A stretch of 5,260 bases of DNA from CAYOVG01 sp964407285 (GCA_964407285.1 CAYOVG010000426.1:1-5260); one strand, 5' to 3'. Counted from the stretch's first letter, positions 1 to 5,260 are shown. Program-made: numbers and translations. Notes: a model not told the origin generated them from the letters alone.

Positions 1-252
1 CGTGTTACCGCGAACAGAGGGGCTGTTTCACCGCAACCCCGTCCGCATTCGCATTCCGGAGAGGATGAGGAAAGGGCCGGAAAAGGAGCGGATGAGAAAG
101 AAGCTCTCCTGGAAGCTCTGCGCCGGTGCGGCGGGAATCAGTCCGATGCCGCCAGGAAGCTCGGCGTGAGCCGGGTTACGGTGTGGAACCGGATGAAAAA
201 ATACAATATCGACCTGCAAAAGACCATCAAGGAAGCGAAAGAGGCAAAATAG
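1..252 (+). CDS. Sigma-54-dependent transcriptional regulator, C-terminal fragment with Fis-type HTH
   Basis: This is the last 83 codons of a gene that begins upstream of the window and stops at TAG 250-252. Residues about 10-33 are a Pro/His/Glu/Lys-rich linker. Residues about 34-70 form a Fis-type helix-turn-helix, with the hallmark core NQSDAARKLGVSRVTVWNRM at 46-65, followed by KKYNID and a short Lys/Glu-rich tail. In NtrC-family activators this domain sits at the C terminus, after the AAA+ sigma-54-interaction domain, and binds upstream activator sites as a dimer. The linker plus Fis-type HTH is the usual end of such proteins. The AAA+ and sensory domains are outside the window, so I cannot tell whether this is a phosphorylated response regulator or a PAS/GAF-type activator. 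The family is confident; the signal and targets are unknown. Confidence 0.88.
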   Translation, partial: RVTANRGAVSPQPRPHSHSGEDEERAGKGADEKEALLEALRRCGGNQSDAARKLGVSRVTVWNRMKKYNIDLQKTIKEAKEAK

Positions 253-422
253 ACGGTAATGGCGGCGATGATGTCCGCCCGCTTCCGATCGTGTACTCGT
301 TTTCACCATACGGCCCGCCCGCGGTAAATATATTCTCCGGAAGAAATACGGCATCCCATCCATTTATGACGTCGGCATTCGGGATTATACGAATGTAAGT
401 ATGTCAAGAAGCGCCGTCTCGG

Positions 423-447
423 CCTCCATTGCGTCCGTCGATGGAGG
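423..447. repeat. Inverted repeat / stem-loop
   Basis: The arms CCTCCAT (423-429) and ATGGAGG (441-447) are exact reverse complements. The stem extends inward through a T-G wobble and one more G-C pair, giving nine pairs around a 7-base loop (432-438). A short pyrimidine-rich run (TCTTTCCCC) begins seven bases after the stem. It could be a weak terminator for the upstream regulator or an operator for the downstream gene. There is no proper T-tract directly after the stem, so the role is undecided. Confidence 0.45.
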
Positions 448-570
448 GATCGGTCTTTCCCCGCTTCGTCACGGCCGGCCGGTGTGTTCTGCTATCTGCA
501 TTCAACCCTGACCGGATGGGAAAAAGAATTGTCCATAAAGCTCACATCACACATCCTTAATGGAAGGAAA

Positions 571-576
571 AGAGGA
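571..576 (+). promoter_or_regulatory. Ribosome binding site deciding the DUF4142 start
   Basis: AGAGGA lies nine bases before ATG 586 and is in a suitable position. A GTG at 484 is in frame but would place 34 residues with no signal-peptide character before the Met-Lys-Lys of a classic signal sequence. The 586 start is therefore preferred. Confidence 0.75.
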
Positions 577-585
577 ATAGAAGAG

Positions 586-1140
586 ATGAAAAAGACATGG
601 AAACTCGTTTTGATCTTGCTGTCCGTCGTTCTAATTGCCGGTATCGGTTTCAGCACGGGGTATGCTCAACAGAAGAGCGGCGCGCTGAGTGAAAAAGGCA
701 AGGAGTTCGTCAATGAAGCCGCATCGGGCGGGATGATGGAGGTCAGGCTCGGCGAGATGGCCGCCAAACATGCCGCAAGCGCCGACGTGAAGCAGTTCGG
801 AAACCGGATGGCGACGGACCATTCCAAGGTGAATCAGGAACTGATGCGTATTGCGCAGAACAAAGGGGTAAGCGTTCCGAAGGAAATGAACAAGAAGCAC
901 CAGGCCGAGGTGGACAGGTTGTCGAAGCTGAGTGGCCCCGAGTTCGACCGCGCCTACATGGACGCCATGGTGAAAGATCACGAAAAGGATGTGGCGAACT
1001 TCAGCAAAGCGGCAAAGGAAGTAGATGATCCCGACCTGCAGGCGTTTGCCGCCAGGACCGTGCCCATCCTGGAGGAGCACTTGAAGATTGCGAAGGACAT
1101 CAACGCACGGTTGGGAGGCGCCGGCGGCGGCAAGAGATAA
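586..1140 (+). CDS. Secreted DUF4142 family protein
   Basis: This is a 184-residue exported protein. Residues 1-27 are a signal peptide: the basic start MKKTWK, then a hydrophobic core (7-22), with likely cleavage after Ala27 (GYA before QQ). The mature part, about 157 residues, is almost all helical and matches the DUF4142 pattern: an alanine-rich first helix with FVNEAASGGMMEVRLGEMA (41-59), then FGNRMATDHSKVNQEL (71-86), then KDHEKDV (130-136) and a last helix with LEEHLKIA (162-169). DUF4142 proteins are predicted to form ferritin-like helical bundles and are often annotated as outer-membrane or periplasmic proteins; their function is not established. His79, His132 and His165 recur beside acidic residues, which would suit a metal site, but that is inference. 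A lipoprotein gene follows after 102 bp on the same strand and may be co-transcribed. The start is set by AGAGGA nine bases upstream and by the signal peptide. Confidence 0.9.
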   Translation: MKKTWKLVLILLSVVLIAGIGFSTGYAQQKSGALSEKGKEFVNEAASGGMMEVRLGEMAAKHAASADVKQFGNRMATDHSKVNQELMRIAQNKGVSVPKEMNKKHQAEVDRLSKLSGPEFDRAYMDAMVKDHEKDVANFSKAAKEVDDPDLQAFAARTVPILEEHLKIAKDINARLGGAGGGKR

Positions 1141-1242
1141 CGAGACGGCAGGCGACCTCGCCGGCGCAGGCGGCAGCCGTTCCGGGAGCGGAGCGGTCTC
1201 GCGGTACATGGTGCGCGAGATAGAGCCGAAGGAGACAATACC

Positions 1243-1443
1243 ATGAAGCGCAAAATCAGGACCATTCTGTCGATCGCGCTCCTCGGGGCGGCCCTGCTCG
1301 GCGTGGGGGGCTGCGCCGGAAACGCGGGAGCGCCTTACAGTCAGAGCGGCGTTCAGGACCAGTACCGGCCGCCCGTATATGGACCTCAGACGCACGGGTA
1401 CTACGACCCTTACCTGTACCCGTACGGCTTCCGCACGTATTGA
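1243..1443 (+). CDS. Small Tyr/Pro-rich lipoprotein
   Basis: This is a 66-residue predicted lipoprotein of unknown function. The N terminus is basic (MKRKIR), followed by a hydrophobic stretch (7-21) and a lipobox VGGC with the acylated cysteine at position 24. Ala25 at the +2 position argues for outer-membrane rather than inner-membrane sorting in a Gram-negative cell. The mature 43 residues are rich in Tyr, Pro and Gly, ending in a run with YYDPYLYPYGF (53-63), and have no recognisable domain; they are probably unstructured. AAGGAG (1229-1234) sits eight bases before the ATG, a near-ideal ribosome-binding site, which strongly supports a real gene despite the small size. It lies 102 bp after the DUF4142 gene and may share its transcript. 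Its stop is 27 bp from that of the convergent esterase. I do not recognise a named family. Confidence 0.82.
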   Translation: MKRKIRTILSIALLGAALLGVGGCAGNAGAPYSQSGVQDQYRPPVYGPQTHGYYDPYLYPYGFRTY

Positions 1444-1469
1444 GGAGCATCGAATCCTCGCGGAAGATC

Positions 1470-1491
1470 CTCAAGAAAACACTTCCTTGAG
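1470..1491. repeat. Inverted repeat at the convergent gene ends
   Basis: CTCAAG (1470-1475) and CTTGAG (1486-1491) are exact reverse complements around a 10-base loop, and the repeat contains the esterase stop codon. Its position between two converging genes suits transcript-end formation. On neither strand is it followed by a T-run, so it is not called a terminator. Confidence 0.35.
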
Positions 1492-2442
1492 AAAAGCGGC
1501 GACGGTGTCGTAGAGATCGTCCACTTCAAGCGGGACGATGGCGGCGAAGTTCATGAATGCATGGATCATCCCCATGAAGACGCGATGCCGCACGGGGATC
1601 CCGGCTTCCCGCAACCGGTTCGCGAAGGCGGTCGCCTCGTCCACCAGCGGGTCGCGCTCCGCCGAGACGATCAGCGTTTGCGGCAGACCGGCCAGGTCCG
1701 GCGCAAACAGGGGCGATACCGCCTTCCTGTCCGTTTCCGGGGGCAGGTAACGGTCGTAGTACCAGGCTATGCGTTCTTCCTCGAGGAAGTATCCCTTGCC
1801 GTACGTTTTGTGTGACGGCAGGGAGCAGGTGAAATCGAGGCCCGGGTAGATCAGCGCAAGCCCGCTCAGGCGGGGCGCGCCCGCAAATCCTCCCGTTCCC
1901 GCCTCGAGGGCGATTGTCGCGGCCAGGTTCCCGCCTGCGCTGTCGCCCAGGAGCGCGACGCGGGACAGGTCCGTATTCACCCCGTCGGCAGACAGCAGGT
2001 TCAGGCCGGCCAGGACGCTCACGCAATCCTCCACCCCCGCCGGGTATGGATGTTCGGGGGCCAGCGAATAATCCACGGACGCCACCACGCAACGGCTCCG
2101 GTGGGCAATCTGCCTGCAGTGGGGGTCGTACAGGTCGAGGTCCCCGCACATGTGGCCGCCTCCATGCATGAACACCGCAACGGGAAGCGGCGATTCGGGC
2201 CGGGGATGGTAGACCCTGACCGGGACGGGTCTTCCTCCGGGACCGGGCATCGCGATGTCGCGAACCACCGGCAGAGCGATGGGGTCTCCGGCGAATTTTG
2301 CCAGGCTCTTGAAAGCCATCCTCGCAAGTTCCGGAGTGATAACGATGCGAGCCGCCGTGCGGTTCGCAATGAGTTCATTGAAGTAGTCGAGGAACTCGTC
2401 CAGAGTCCTGAAATCCGGCAGGCCATTCTTCATCTTCGTCAT
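1471..2442 (-). CDS. Alpha/beta hydrolase, GDXG (hormone-sensitive lipase-like) esterase
   Basis: This is a cytoplasmic-type carboxylesterase of bacterial family IV, 323 residues from the chosen start, within the usual 300-330. No signal peptide is seen. In order: an N-terminal cap (about 1-60), the oxyanion motif HGGG (93-96) followed by GDLD, the conserved YSLAPEHPYPA stretch (125-135), the nucleophile motif GDSAGGN with catalytic Ser168, catalytic Asp264 in AERDPLVDE, and catalytic His294 in GMIHAFMNF. All triad members are present, so it should be active, probably on short-chain acyl esters; the natural substrate cannot be read from sequence. ATG 2442 is preferred because GGAG (2452-2449) lies six bases upstream. 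ATG 2433 is a close alternative using a second GGAG (2446-2443). The in-frame ATG 2475 has no good ribosome site and would add 11 residues. It is divergent from the solute-binding protein gene and convergent with the lipoprotein gene. Confidence 0.92.
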   Translation of the reverse strand: MTKMKNGLPDFRTLDEFLDYFNELIANRTAARIVITPELARMAFKSLAKFAGDPIALPVVRDIAMPGPGGRPVPVRVYHPRPESPLPVAVFMHGGGHMCGDLDLYDPHCRQIAHRSRCVVASVDYSLAPEHPYPAGVEDCVSVLAGLNLLSADGVNTDLSRVALLGDSAGGNLAATIALEAGTGGFAGAPRLSGLALIYPGLDFTCSLPSHKTYGKGYFLEEERIAWYYDRYLPPETDRKAVSPLFAPDLAGLPQTLIVSAERDPLVDEATAFANRLREAGIPVRHRVFMGMIHAFMNFAAIVPLEVDDLYDTVAAFLKEVFS

Positions 2443-2452
2443 CTCCGTCTCC
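2443..2452 (-). promoter_or_regulatory. Tandem ribosome-binding sequences at the esterase start
   Basis: On the minus strand GGAG occurs at 2452-2449 and again at 2446-2443. The first serves ATG 2442 with a six-base spacer. The second would serve ATG 2433 with a nine-base spacer. The two starts differ by three residues and cannot be separated from sequence alone. Neither copy supports the ATG at 2475. Confidence 0.6.
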
Positions 2453-2555
2453 GTCCGCAAACGATCCCTCAGCATAGCACCGGGCCCCGGCCCGTTTCAA
2501 TCGTTTTTCCGAATCCTCCAATCCGCTCCTCCAGGATATCCCGTTTTGCGACTTG

Positions 2556-2585
2556 TGGACAACAGGTCCGTATTCGCGGTAGTAT
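2556..2585 (+). promoter_or_regulatory. Candidate sigma-70 promoter for the solute-binding protein gene
   Basis: TGGACA (2556-2561, five of six matches to the -35 consensus) is followed after 18 bp by TAGTAT (2580-2585, four of six matches to -10). A start near 2592 would give an 80-base leader before ATG 2672. The spacing is acceptable but not ideal. The call is tentative. Confidence 0.35.
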
Positions 2586-2606
2586 AAGCCGGTCTGGATA
2601 TTATAC
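2582..2606. promoter_or_regulatory. Dyad in the divergent promoter region, possible operator
   Basis: GTATAA (2582-2587) and TTATAC (2601-2606) are exact reverse complements separated by 13 bp. The right arm contains most of the minus-strand -10 box and the left arm overlaps the plus-strand -10 candidate. A regulator bound here could control both divergent genes. The arms are only 6 bp and AT-rich, so the match could be chance or could simply reflect two -10-like sequences facing each other. Confidence 0.3.
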
Positions 2607-2628
2607 CCATGTGAGCTTCGGATAAGCC
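2600..2628 (-). promoter_or_regulatory. Candidate sigma-70 promoter for the esterase gene
   Basis: Read on the minus strand, TATAAT (2605-2600) is a perfect -10 box. The best-spaced -35 is poor (GGCTTA at 2628-2623, 17 bp away), so an activator may be needed if the site is real. Transcription would begin near 2593 and give a leader of about 150 bases before the esterase ATG at 2442. A GC-rich hairpin (2481-2494) lies in that leader. Confidence 0.3.
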
Positions 2629-2671
2629 GTTTTAGTTGAACCGCGCGTGAGGGGCGGGTTAGGGCGGAGCA

Positions 2672-4294
2672 ATGAATCGCTTGCGGATTGTGTTTTCGAT
2701 AGTTCTTCTTTCGAGCCTGGTTCCGGCAATGTGGACCGCCATCCTGTCGCTGACGAACGATGAGAGGACGAGCGCGGAGGTCCGCAATGAGAATGTCCTG
2801 CGCATGGACGTCATTTGGCCGTTTGGCTCCCTTCATCCGGTAGATGGAAGTGATTCCGGGTCGTCCGCGCTGTTTCCTCTCCTCTACGATTATCTCGTAA
2901 ATCCCGGGTTGCCTGATTCCCCCATGGAAGCGGGGCTTGCCGTTGACTGGGTGTATGACCGCGAGAACCTCACCTGGACAATAAAGCTCAGGAAGGGCGC
3001 CCGGTTCCACGACGGAAGACCTGTCAGACCCGCCGATGTGAAGTACTCCCTCATGCGGATTCTCGGTAAAGGCAATCCAGGCCTGCTCTCCACGCTCGAG
3101 CGGATCGATCCCGCAGGGGAGGATACCCTCAAAATTGTCCTGAACAAAGATGACGCGGACTTTCTTGGAAAGGTCCGCAACACAGAGATTCTCCCCGAAC
3201 CGGTCGACGGAGAAATCCGCGGCGATGAACTTCCCATAGGCTCGGGACCATTCCGGTTCGGGTACAAAATAGGGGAAAAGGAGGTGGGACTCGTGGCCAA
3301 TGAGGACTACTTCGGGGGCCGCCCTCCCCTGGACAAGATAGTTTTCCGCTATGAACCCCGGGTAGAGGAATCCTGGGCGCGCCTGCTCCGGGGAAAGACG
3401 GACATCGTGAACTGGATGAATCCGGCTGACTACTCGATGATACGGGAATACCGGGACATGTTTCATTTTTTCAAATCCTTTGGTGTCCAGTACACTATCC
3501 TTCTCTACAATACACACGATCCTCTCTTCGCCGACCCGGATGTGCGAACGGCCCTCGCCCTGGCGGTGGACAAGGAATACATCGTGCGGGATATTCTGCT
3601 GGGTTTCGGGGTGATCGCGGCGGGTCCCGTGCCGGTTGACGATCCCATCCACACCCCGGACGTGCAACCCGTTCCCTACGATCCGCCGAGAGCGCTTGCG
3701 TTGCTGGAAAGCCGCGGGTGGTGCCCCGGCAGTGGAGGGTACCTCGAAAAAGAGGGAAAGCCCTTCCGGTTTACGGCATCGATACCGAAGGATGACGCAA
3801 TCATGAGGAAGGTTGCCGAGTACCTGGTCATTGCGTTCAACGACATCGGCATCCGGATGCGCCTCGATTTCATTCCCATGGATGCACTGATGGACAAGTA
3901 TGTGTTCAACAGGGATTTTCAAGCCGTATTGACCTCATTGGGAGCGGGCGACCCGCGCCGCCCGGAGACGCTTGCGAGAATGTGGTTGCCCAGGGATGGA
4001 AAAGGTAGCGAAGTGGGCTGTTTCGAGGACCCCCGTCTCACAAGTCTCTTGCAGGGGACCCTATCGGAGGACGATCCCGAACGCGGAAAGATTCTTTTTC
4101 GGGATTCGGAGTCTCTCATCGCCTCCCTGCAACCGGGAACGTTTCTCTACCAGAAGGTAACCATCGATGTGGTTTCGAAGCGCGTTAGACTTCCCATTCC
4201 TTTTAGCTACAGTATTCATGGGGTTTACGGCCTGCGGCGAGCGTGGATATTGCCTGAAGCCACGGCAGGCCGGGAATCGGAGATGATGCCGTAG
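2672..4294 (+). CDS. Extracellular solute-binding protein family 5 (peptide/nickel-type)
   Basis: This is a 540-residue member of the SBP_bac_5 (DppA/OppA-like) family, the periplasmic receptors that capture peptides, nickel complexes, sugars or other solutes. The length is typical. Residues 6-27 are a hydrophobic export signal or membrane anchor. No lipobox cysteine is present and no strong signal-peptidase site is visible, so it may stay anchored in the inner membrane. Family landmarks follow in order: LTWTIKLRKGARFHDGRPV with PADVKYSL (100-127), IGSGPF (189-194), NEDYFGGRPPLDKI (210-223), DPDVRTALALAVDKE (288-302), and a C-terminal lobe to 540. The ligand cannot be predicted. AGGG (2661-2664) is seven bases before the ATG and GGAG (2666-2669) is closer. 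No ABC permease or ATPase gene adjoins it. Its neighbours are a divergent esterase and, 254 bp downstream, a sigma-54 response regulator. A sensory rather than transport role is possible but unproven. Confidence 0.9.
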   Translation: MNRLRIVFSIVLLSSLVPAMWTAILSLTNDERTSAEVRNENVLRMDVIWPFGSLHPVDGSDSGSSALFPLLYDYLVNPGLPDSPMEAGLAVDWVYDRENLTWTIKLRKGARFHDGRPVRPADVKYSLMRILGKGNPGLLSTLERIDPAGEDTLKIVLNKDDADFLGKVRNTEILPEPVDGEIRGDELPIGSGPFRFGYKIGEKEVGLVANEDYFGGRPPLDKIVFRYEPRVEESWARLLRGKTDIVNWMNPADYSMIREYRDMFHFFKSFGVQYTILLYNTHDPLFADPDVRTALALAVDKEYIVRDILLGFGVIAAGPVPVDDPIHTPDVQPVPYDPPRALALLESRGWCPGSGGYLEKEGKPFRFTASIPKDDAIMRKVAEYLVIAFNDIGIRMRLDFIPMDALMDKYVFNRDFQAVLTSLGAGDPRRPETLARMWLPRDGKGSEVGCFEDPRLTSLLQGTLSEDDPERGKILFRDSESLIASLQPGTFLYQKVTIDVVSKRVRLPIPFSYSIHGVYGLRRAWILPEATAGRESEMMP

Positions 4295-4325
4295 TCTATT
4301 TGAATCAGCCCTTTGGGGCATCGAC

Positions 4326-4380
4326 TGCCTCCAATGGGAGATTTTCTCCCTTACCCGAGGGCATGTGTTATTGTTTTATT
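4326..4380 (+). terminator. Probable Rho-independent terminator after the solute-binding protein gene
   Basis: GGGAGA (4336-4341) and TCTCCC (4345-4350) form a perfect 6 bp stem with a TTT loop. Flanking TGCC-TC (4326-4331) can pair with GAGGGCA (4357-4363) with one bulge, giving a longer structure. A T-rich run (4364-4380, 11 of 17 bases T) follows immediately. It starts 31 bases after the solute-binding protein stop. This would separate that gene from the downstream regulator promoter. The compound stem makes it less certain than a simple hairpin. Confidence 0.5.
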
Positions 4381-4425
4381 GGAAAATATTAAGAAAACCA
4401 GTCGCTTGTGTATTCGTGTGCAAGC

Positions 4426-4441
4426 AGGCATGATTGTTGCT
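4426..4441 (+). promoter_or_regulatory. Sigma-54 (-24/-12) promoter upstream of the response regulator
   Basis: AGGCATG (4426-4432), four spacer bases, then TTGCT (4437-4441) matches the sigma-54 consensus TGGCACG-N4-TTGCW at all positions but two. The invariant GG (4427-4428) and GC (4439-4440) are exactly 10 bp apart, as required. Transcription would start near 4452, giving a leader of about 97 bases before ATG 4549. An AT-rich stretch (4364-4400) lies upstream, as is common where DNA bending helps the activator reach RNA polymerase. The dyad GCTTG/CAAGC (4404-4408 and 4421-4425) abuts the -24 element. Confidence 0.6.
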
Positions 4442-4548
4442 TTGTAGGGGCGACGGGCATACATGGGTATAGATCCGGTATCCGAGAGATCCGAAAGTGT
4501 TGTGCAAGGCAATCCTTTATCAGGGTATAAGTCCGGGGGTGACCGTAT

Positions 4549-5260
4549 ATGGTGGAGAGAGCATCCATACTGCTGATTGACGACAATGAGACTTTTCTCG
4601 AACAATTCGCTCCGTATCTCATCGACGAACAAGGGGCCGACGTTATCCCGACCACATCCGCAAAGGATGCGCTCGATTTGATCGGAAGCACCCCGGTGGA
4701 CCTGGTCATCTGCGATATCCAGATGCCCGAGATGAGCGGAATCGAGTTTTTCACCTCTTTGCAGGACTCGCACCCCGAGCTTCCCGTCATTTTCGTGACT
4801 TCCTACAGTTCCATCGAGCAGGCCGCCCAACTCGTGAAGCAGGGGGCCTTCCACTATTTCGAAAAACCCGTGATCAACAAGCTGGATCTTTTCAGCGCAA
4901 CGGTGCGGGAGGCTTTGGACAAAGGCCGGATGCTCAAAGCTCTTGCCAGGTTCCAGAAGGAAGAATCACTTCGCGCCAAGGCCCCGGACCTGGTTCCGGG
5001 CAGGTCCCCCGCGATGCAGAAGGTCCTTCAATCCGTGGAGGATGCGGCAAGGGTCTCCGTAACCGTCCTGTTCACGGGAGAGACCGGTACGGGCAAGGAT
5101 GTGCTTGCCAGGGCGCTGCATCAAATGAGCGACAGGTCCGCCAATCCCTTCTTTGCGGTAAATTGCGCGGAATTTGCCGAGGGAATACTCGAAAGCGAAC
5201 TGTTCGGTCATGAGAAGGGGGCCTTCACGGGCGCCATAAGCCGCAGAAAGGGGCTTTTCG
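4549..5260 (+). CDS. Sigma-54-dependent response regulator, NtrC family, N-terminal part
   Basis: This is the first 237 codons of a gene that runs off the right edge. Residues 5-120 are a receiver domain: acidic pocket Asp11/Asp12, phospho-acceptor Asp56 (CDIQMPEMSG), Thr84, and Lys106 in the EKP motif. A short linker leads into the AAA+ sigma-54-interaction domain at about 148, with Walker A GETGTGKD (177-184) and the GAFTGA sigma-54-contact loop (224-229) intact. A Fis-type DNA-binding domain is expected beyond the window. When phosphorylated by a partner kinase, such proteins hydrolyse ATP to open sigma-54 promoters. ATG 4549 is the only sensible start: an in-frame stop (TGA 4540-4542) lies just upstream and GGGGGTGA (4535-4542) gives a ribosome site. 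A predicted sigma-54 promoter precedes it, suggesting autoregulation or control by another activator. No kinase gene is visible; it may follow downstream. Confidence 0.95.
   Translation, partial: MVERASILLIDDNETFLEQFAPYLIDEQGADVIPTTSAKDALDLIGSTPVDLVICDIQMPEMSGIEFFTSLQDSHPELPVIFVTSYSSIEQAAQLVKQGAFHYFEKPVINKLDLFSATVREALDKGRMLKALARFQKEESLRAKAPDLVPGRSPAMQKVLQSVEDAARVSVTVLFTGETGTGKDVLARALHQMSDRSANPFFAVNCAEFAEGILESELFGHEKGAFTGAISRRKGLF

Larger units (their letters stand above)
253..585. other. Intergenic region, no convincing gene
   Basis: This 333 bp gap separates the regulator stop from the DUF4142 start. No open frame in it has both a start codon and a ribosome-binding site. A frame open from about 272 to 511 reads as protein-like in its middle, but its only ATG (401) has no Shine-Dalgarno sequence. 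The gap holds an inverted repeat at 423-447, an 8-base GC palindrome at 473-480 (GGCCGGCC), and AT-rich patches near 325-335 and 384-400. I found no -35/-10 pair or -24/-12 element I would defend. The DUF4142 promoter presumably lies here but is not assigned. Confidence 0.6.

Noticed and set aside
126..398. A 90-codon + strand open frame overlapping the end of the first regulator
   Set aside because: It reads the Fis-type domain out of frame and has no recognisable features.
272..511. A + strand frame whose translation looks protein-like in the middle (for example RKKYGIPSIYDVG)
   Set aside because: It has no start codon with a ribosome site; the only ATG (401) would give 36 residues. It could be a decayed gene fragment, but nothing identifies a parent protein.
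484..585. GTG 484 as the start of the DUF4142 gene, adding 34 residues
   Set aside because: The extra residues would precede a classic signal peptide and spoil it, whereas ATG 586 has a well-placed AGAGGA.
1141..1242. Possible terminator or structured RNA between the DUF4142 and lipoprotein genes
   Set aside because: The spacer is GC-rich with scattered short complements (for example CGAGAC at 1141-1146 and GTCTCG at 1196-1201), but the loop is about 49 bases and no T-tract follows.
631..1395. A 254-codon open frame on the minus strand across the DUF4142 and lipoprotein genes
   Set aside because: It is codon-aligned antisense to the DUF4142 gene, gives an Arg/Pro/His-rich product with no domain, and spans two well-supported + strand genes with good ribosome sites.
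2050..2625. A 191-codon + strand open frame antisense to the esterase
   Set aside because: It is the codon-aligned shadow of the esterase, which has a complete catalytic triad. The shadow product shows no family features.
2375..3922. A 515-codon open frame on the minus strand, opposite the solute-binding protein gene and running into the esterase
   Set aside because: It is in the frame whose codons lie exactly opposite those of the solute-binding protein. There it stays open whenever the sense gene avoids TTA, CTA and TCA, which is usual in GC-rich genes. The product resembles no family, while the sense frame has clear family 5 landmarks.
4351..4854. A 167-codon minus-strand open frame overlapping the sigma-54 promoter and the receiver domain
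   Set aside because: It runs antisense to an unambiguous receiver domain and shows no recognisable domain of its own.

Overview
The window looks like chromosomal DNA from a GC-rich Gram-negative bacterium. The evidence is two sigma-54 activator (NtrC-type) genes, a -24/-12 promoter, an exported DUF4142 protein, a small lipoprotein with a lipobox, and a periplasmic-type peptide-binding protein. The overall style fits Desulfobacterota (former Deltaproteobacteria) or a related group. That placement is inference from gene content and was not tested.

Layout, left to right. Bases 1-252 are the last 83 codons of a sigma-54-dependent regulator: a charged linker followed by a Fis-type DNA-binding domain. 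A 333 bp gap follows with no convincing gene and one clear stem-loop. A + strand pair comes next: a secreted DUF4142 protein (586-1140) and a 66-residue Tyr/Pro-rich lipoprotein (1243-1443). Converging on them from the - strand, with only 27 bp between the stops, is a GDXG/HSL-family alpha/beta esterase (1471-2442). Across a 229 bp divergent control region lies a + strand family 5 solute-binding protein (2672-4294). It is followed by a probable terminator, a strong-looking sigma-54 promoter (4426-4441) and the first 237 codons of a second sigma-54 response regulator (4549 to the window edge).

How the genes may work together. The esterase and the solute-binding protein share a divergent promoter region containing a 6+6 bp dyad, so co-regulation is plausible. 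No ABC permease or ATPase gene adjoins the solute-binding protein inside the window. Its downstream neighbour is a two-component regulator with its own predicted sigma-54 promoter. One hypothesis is that the binding protein supplies a periplasmic ligand signal to that two-component system; another is that it is a stand-alone component of a transporter encoded elsewhere. The DUF4142 protein and the lipoprotein look like an envelope pair of unknown role.

No RNA genes, insertion sequences, CRISPR arrays or phage genes were seen. Nothing here is clearly an undescribed system. The most useful leads are the orphan binding protein beside a sigma-54 regulator, and the -24/-12 promoter in front of that regulator.
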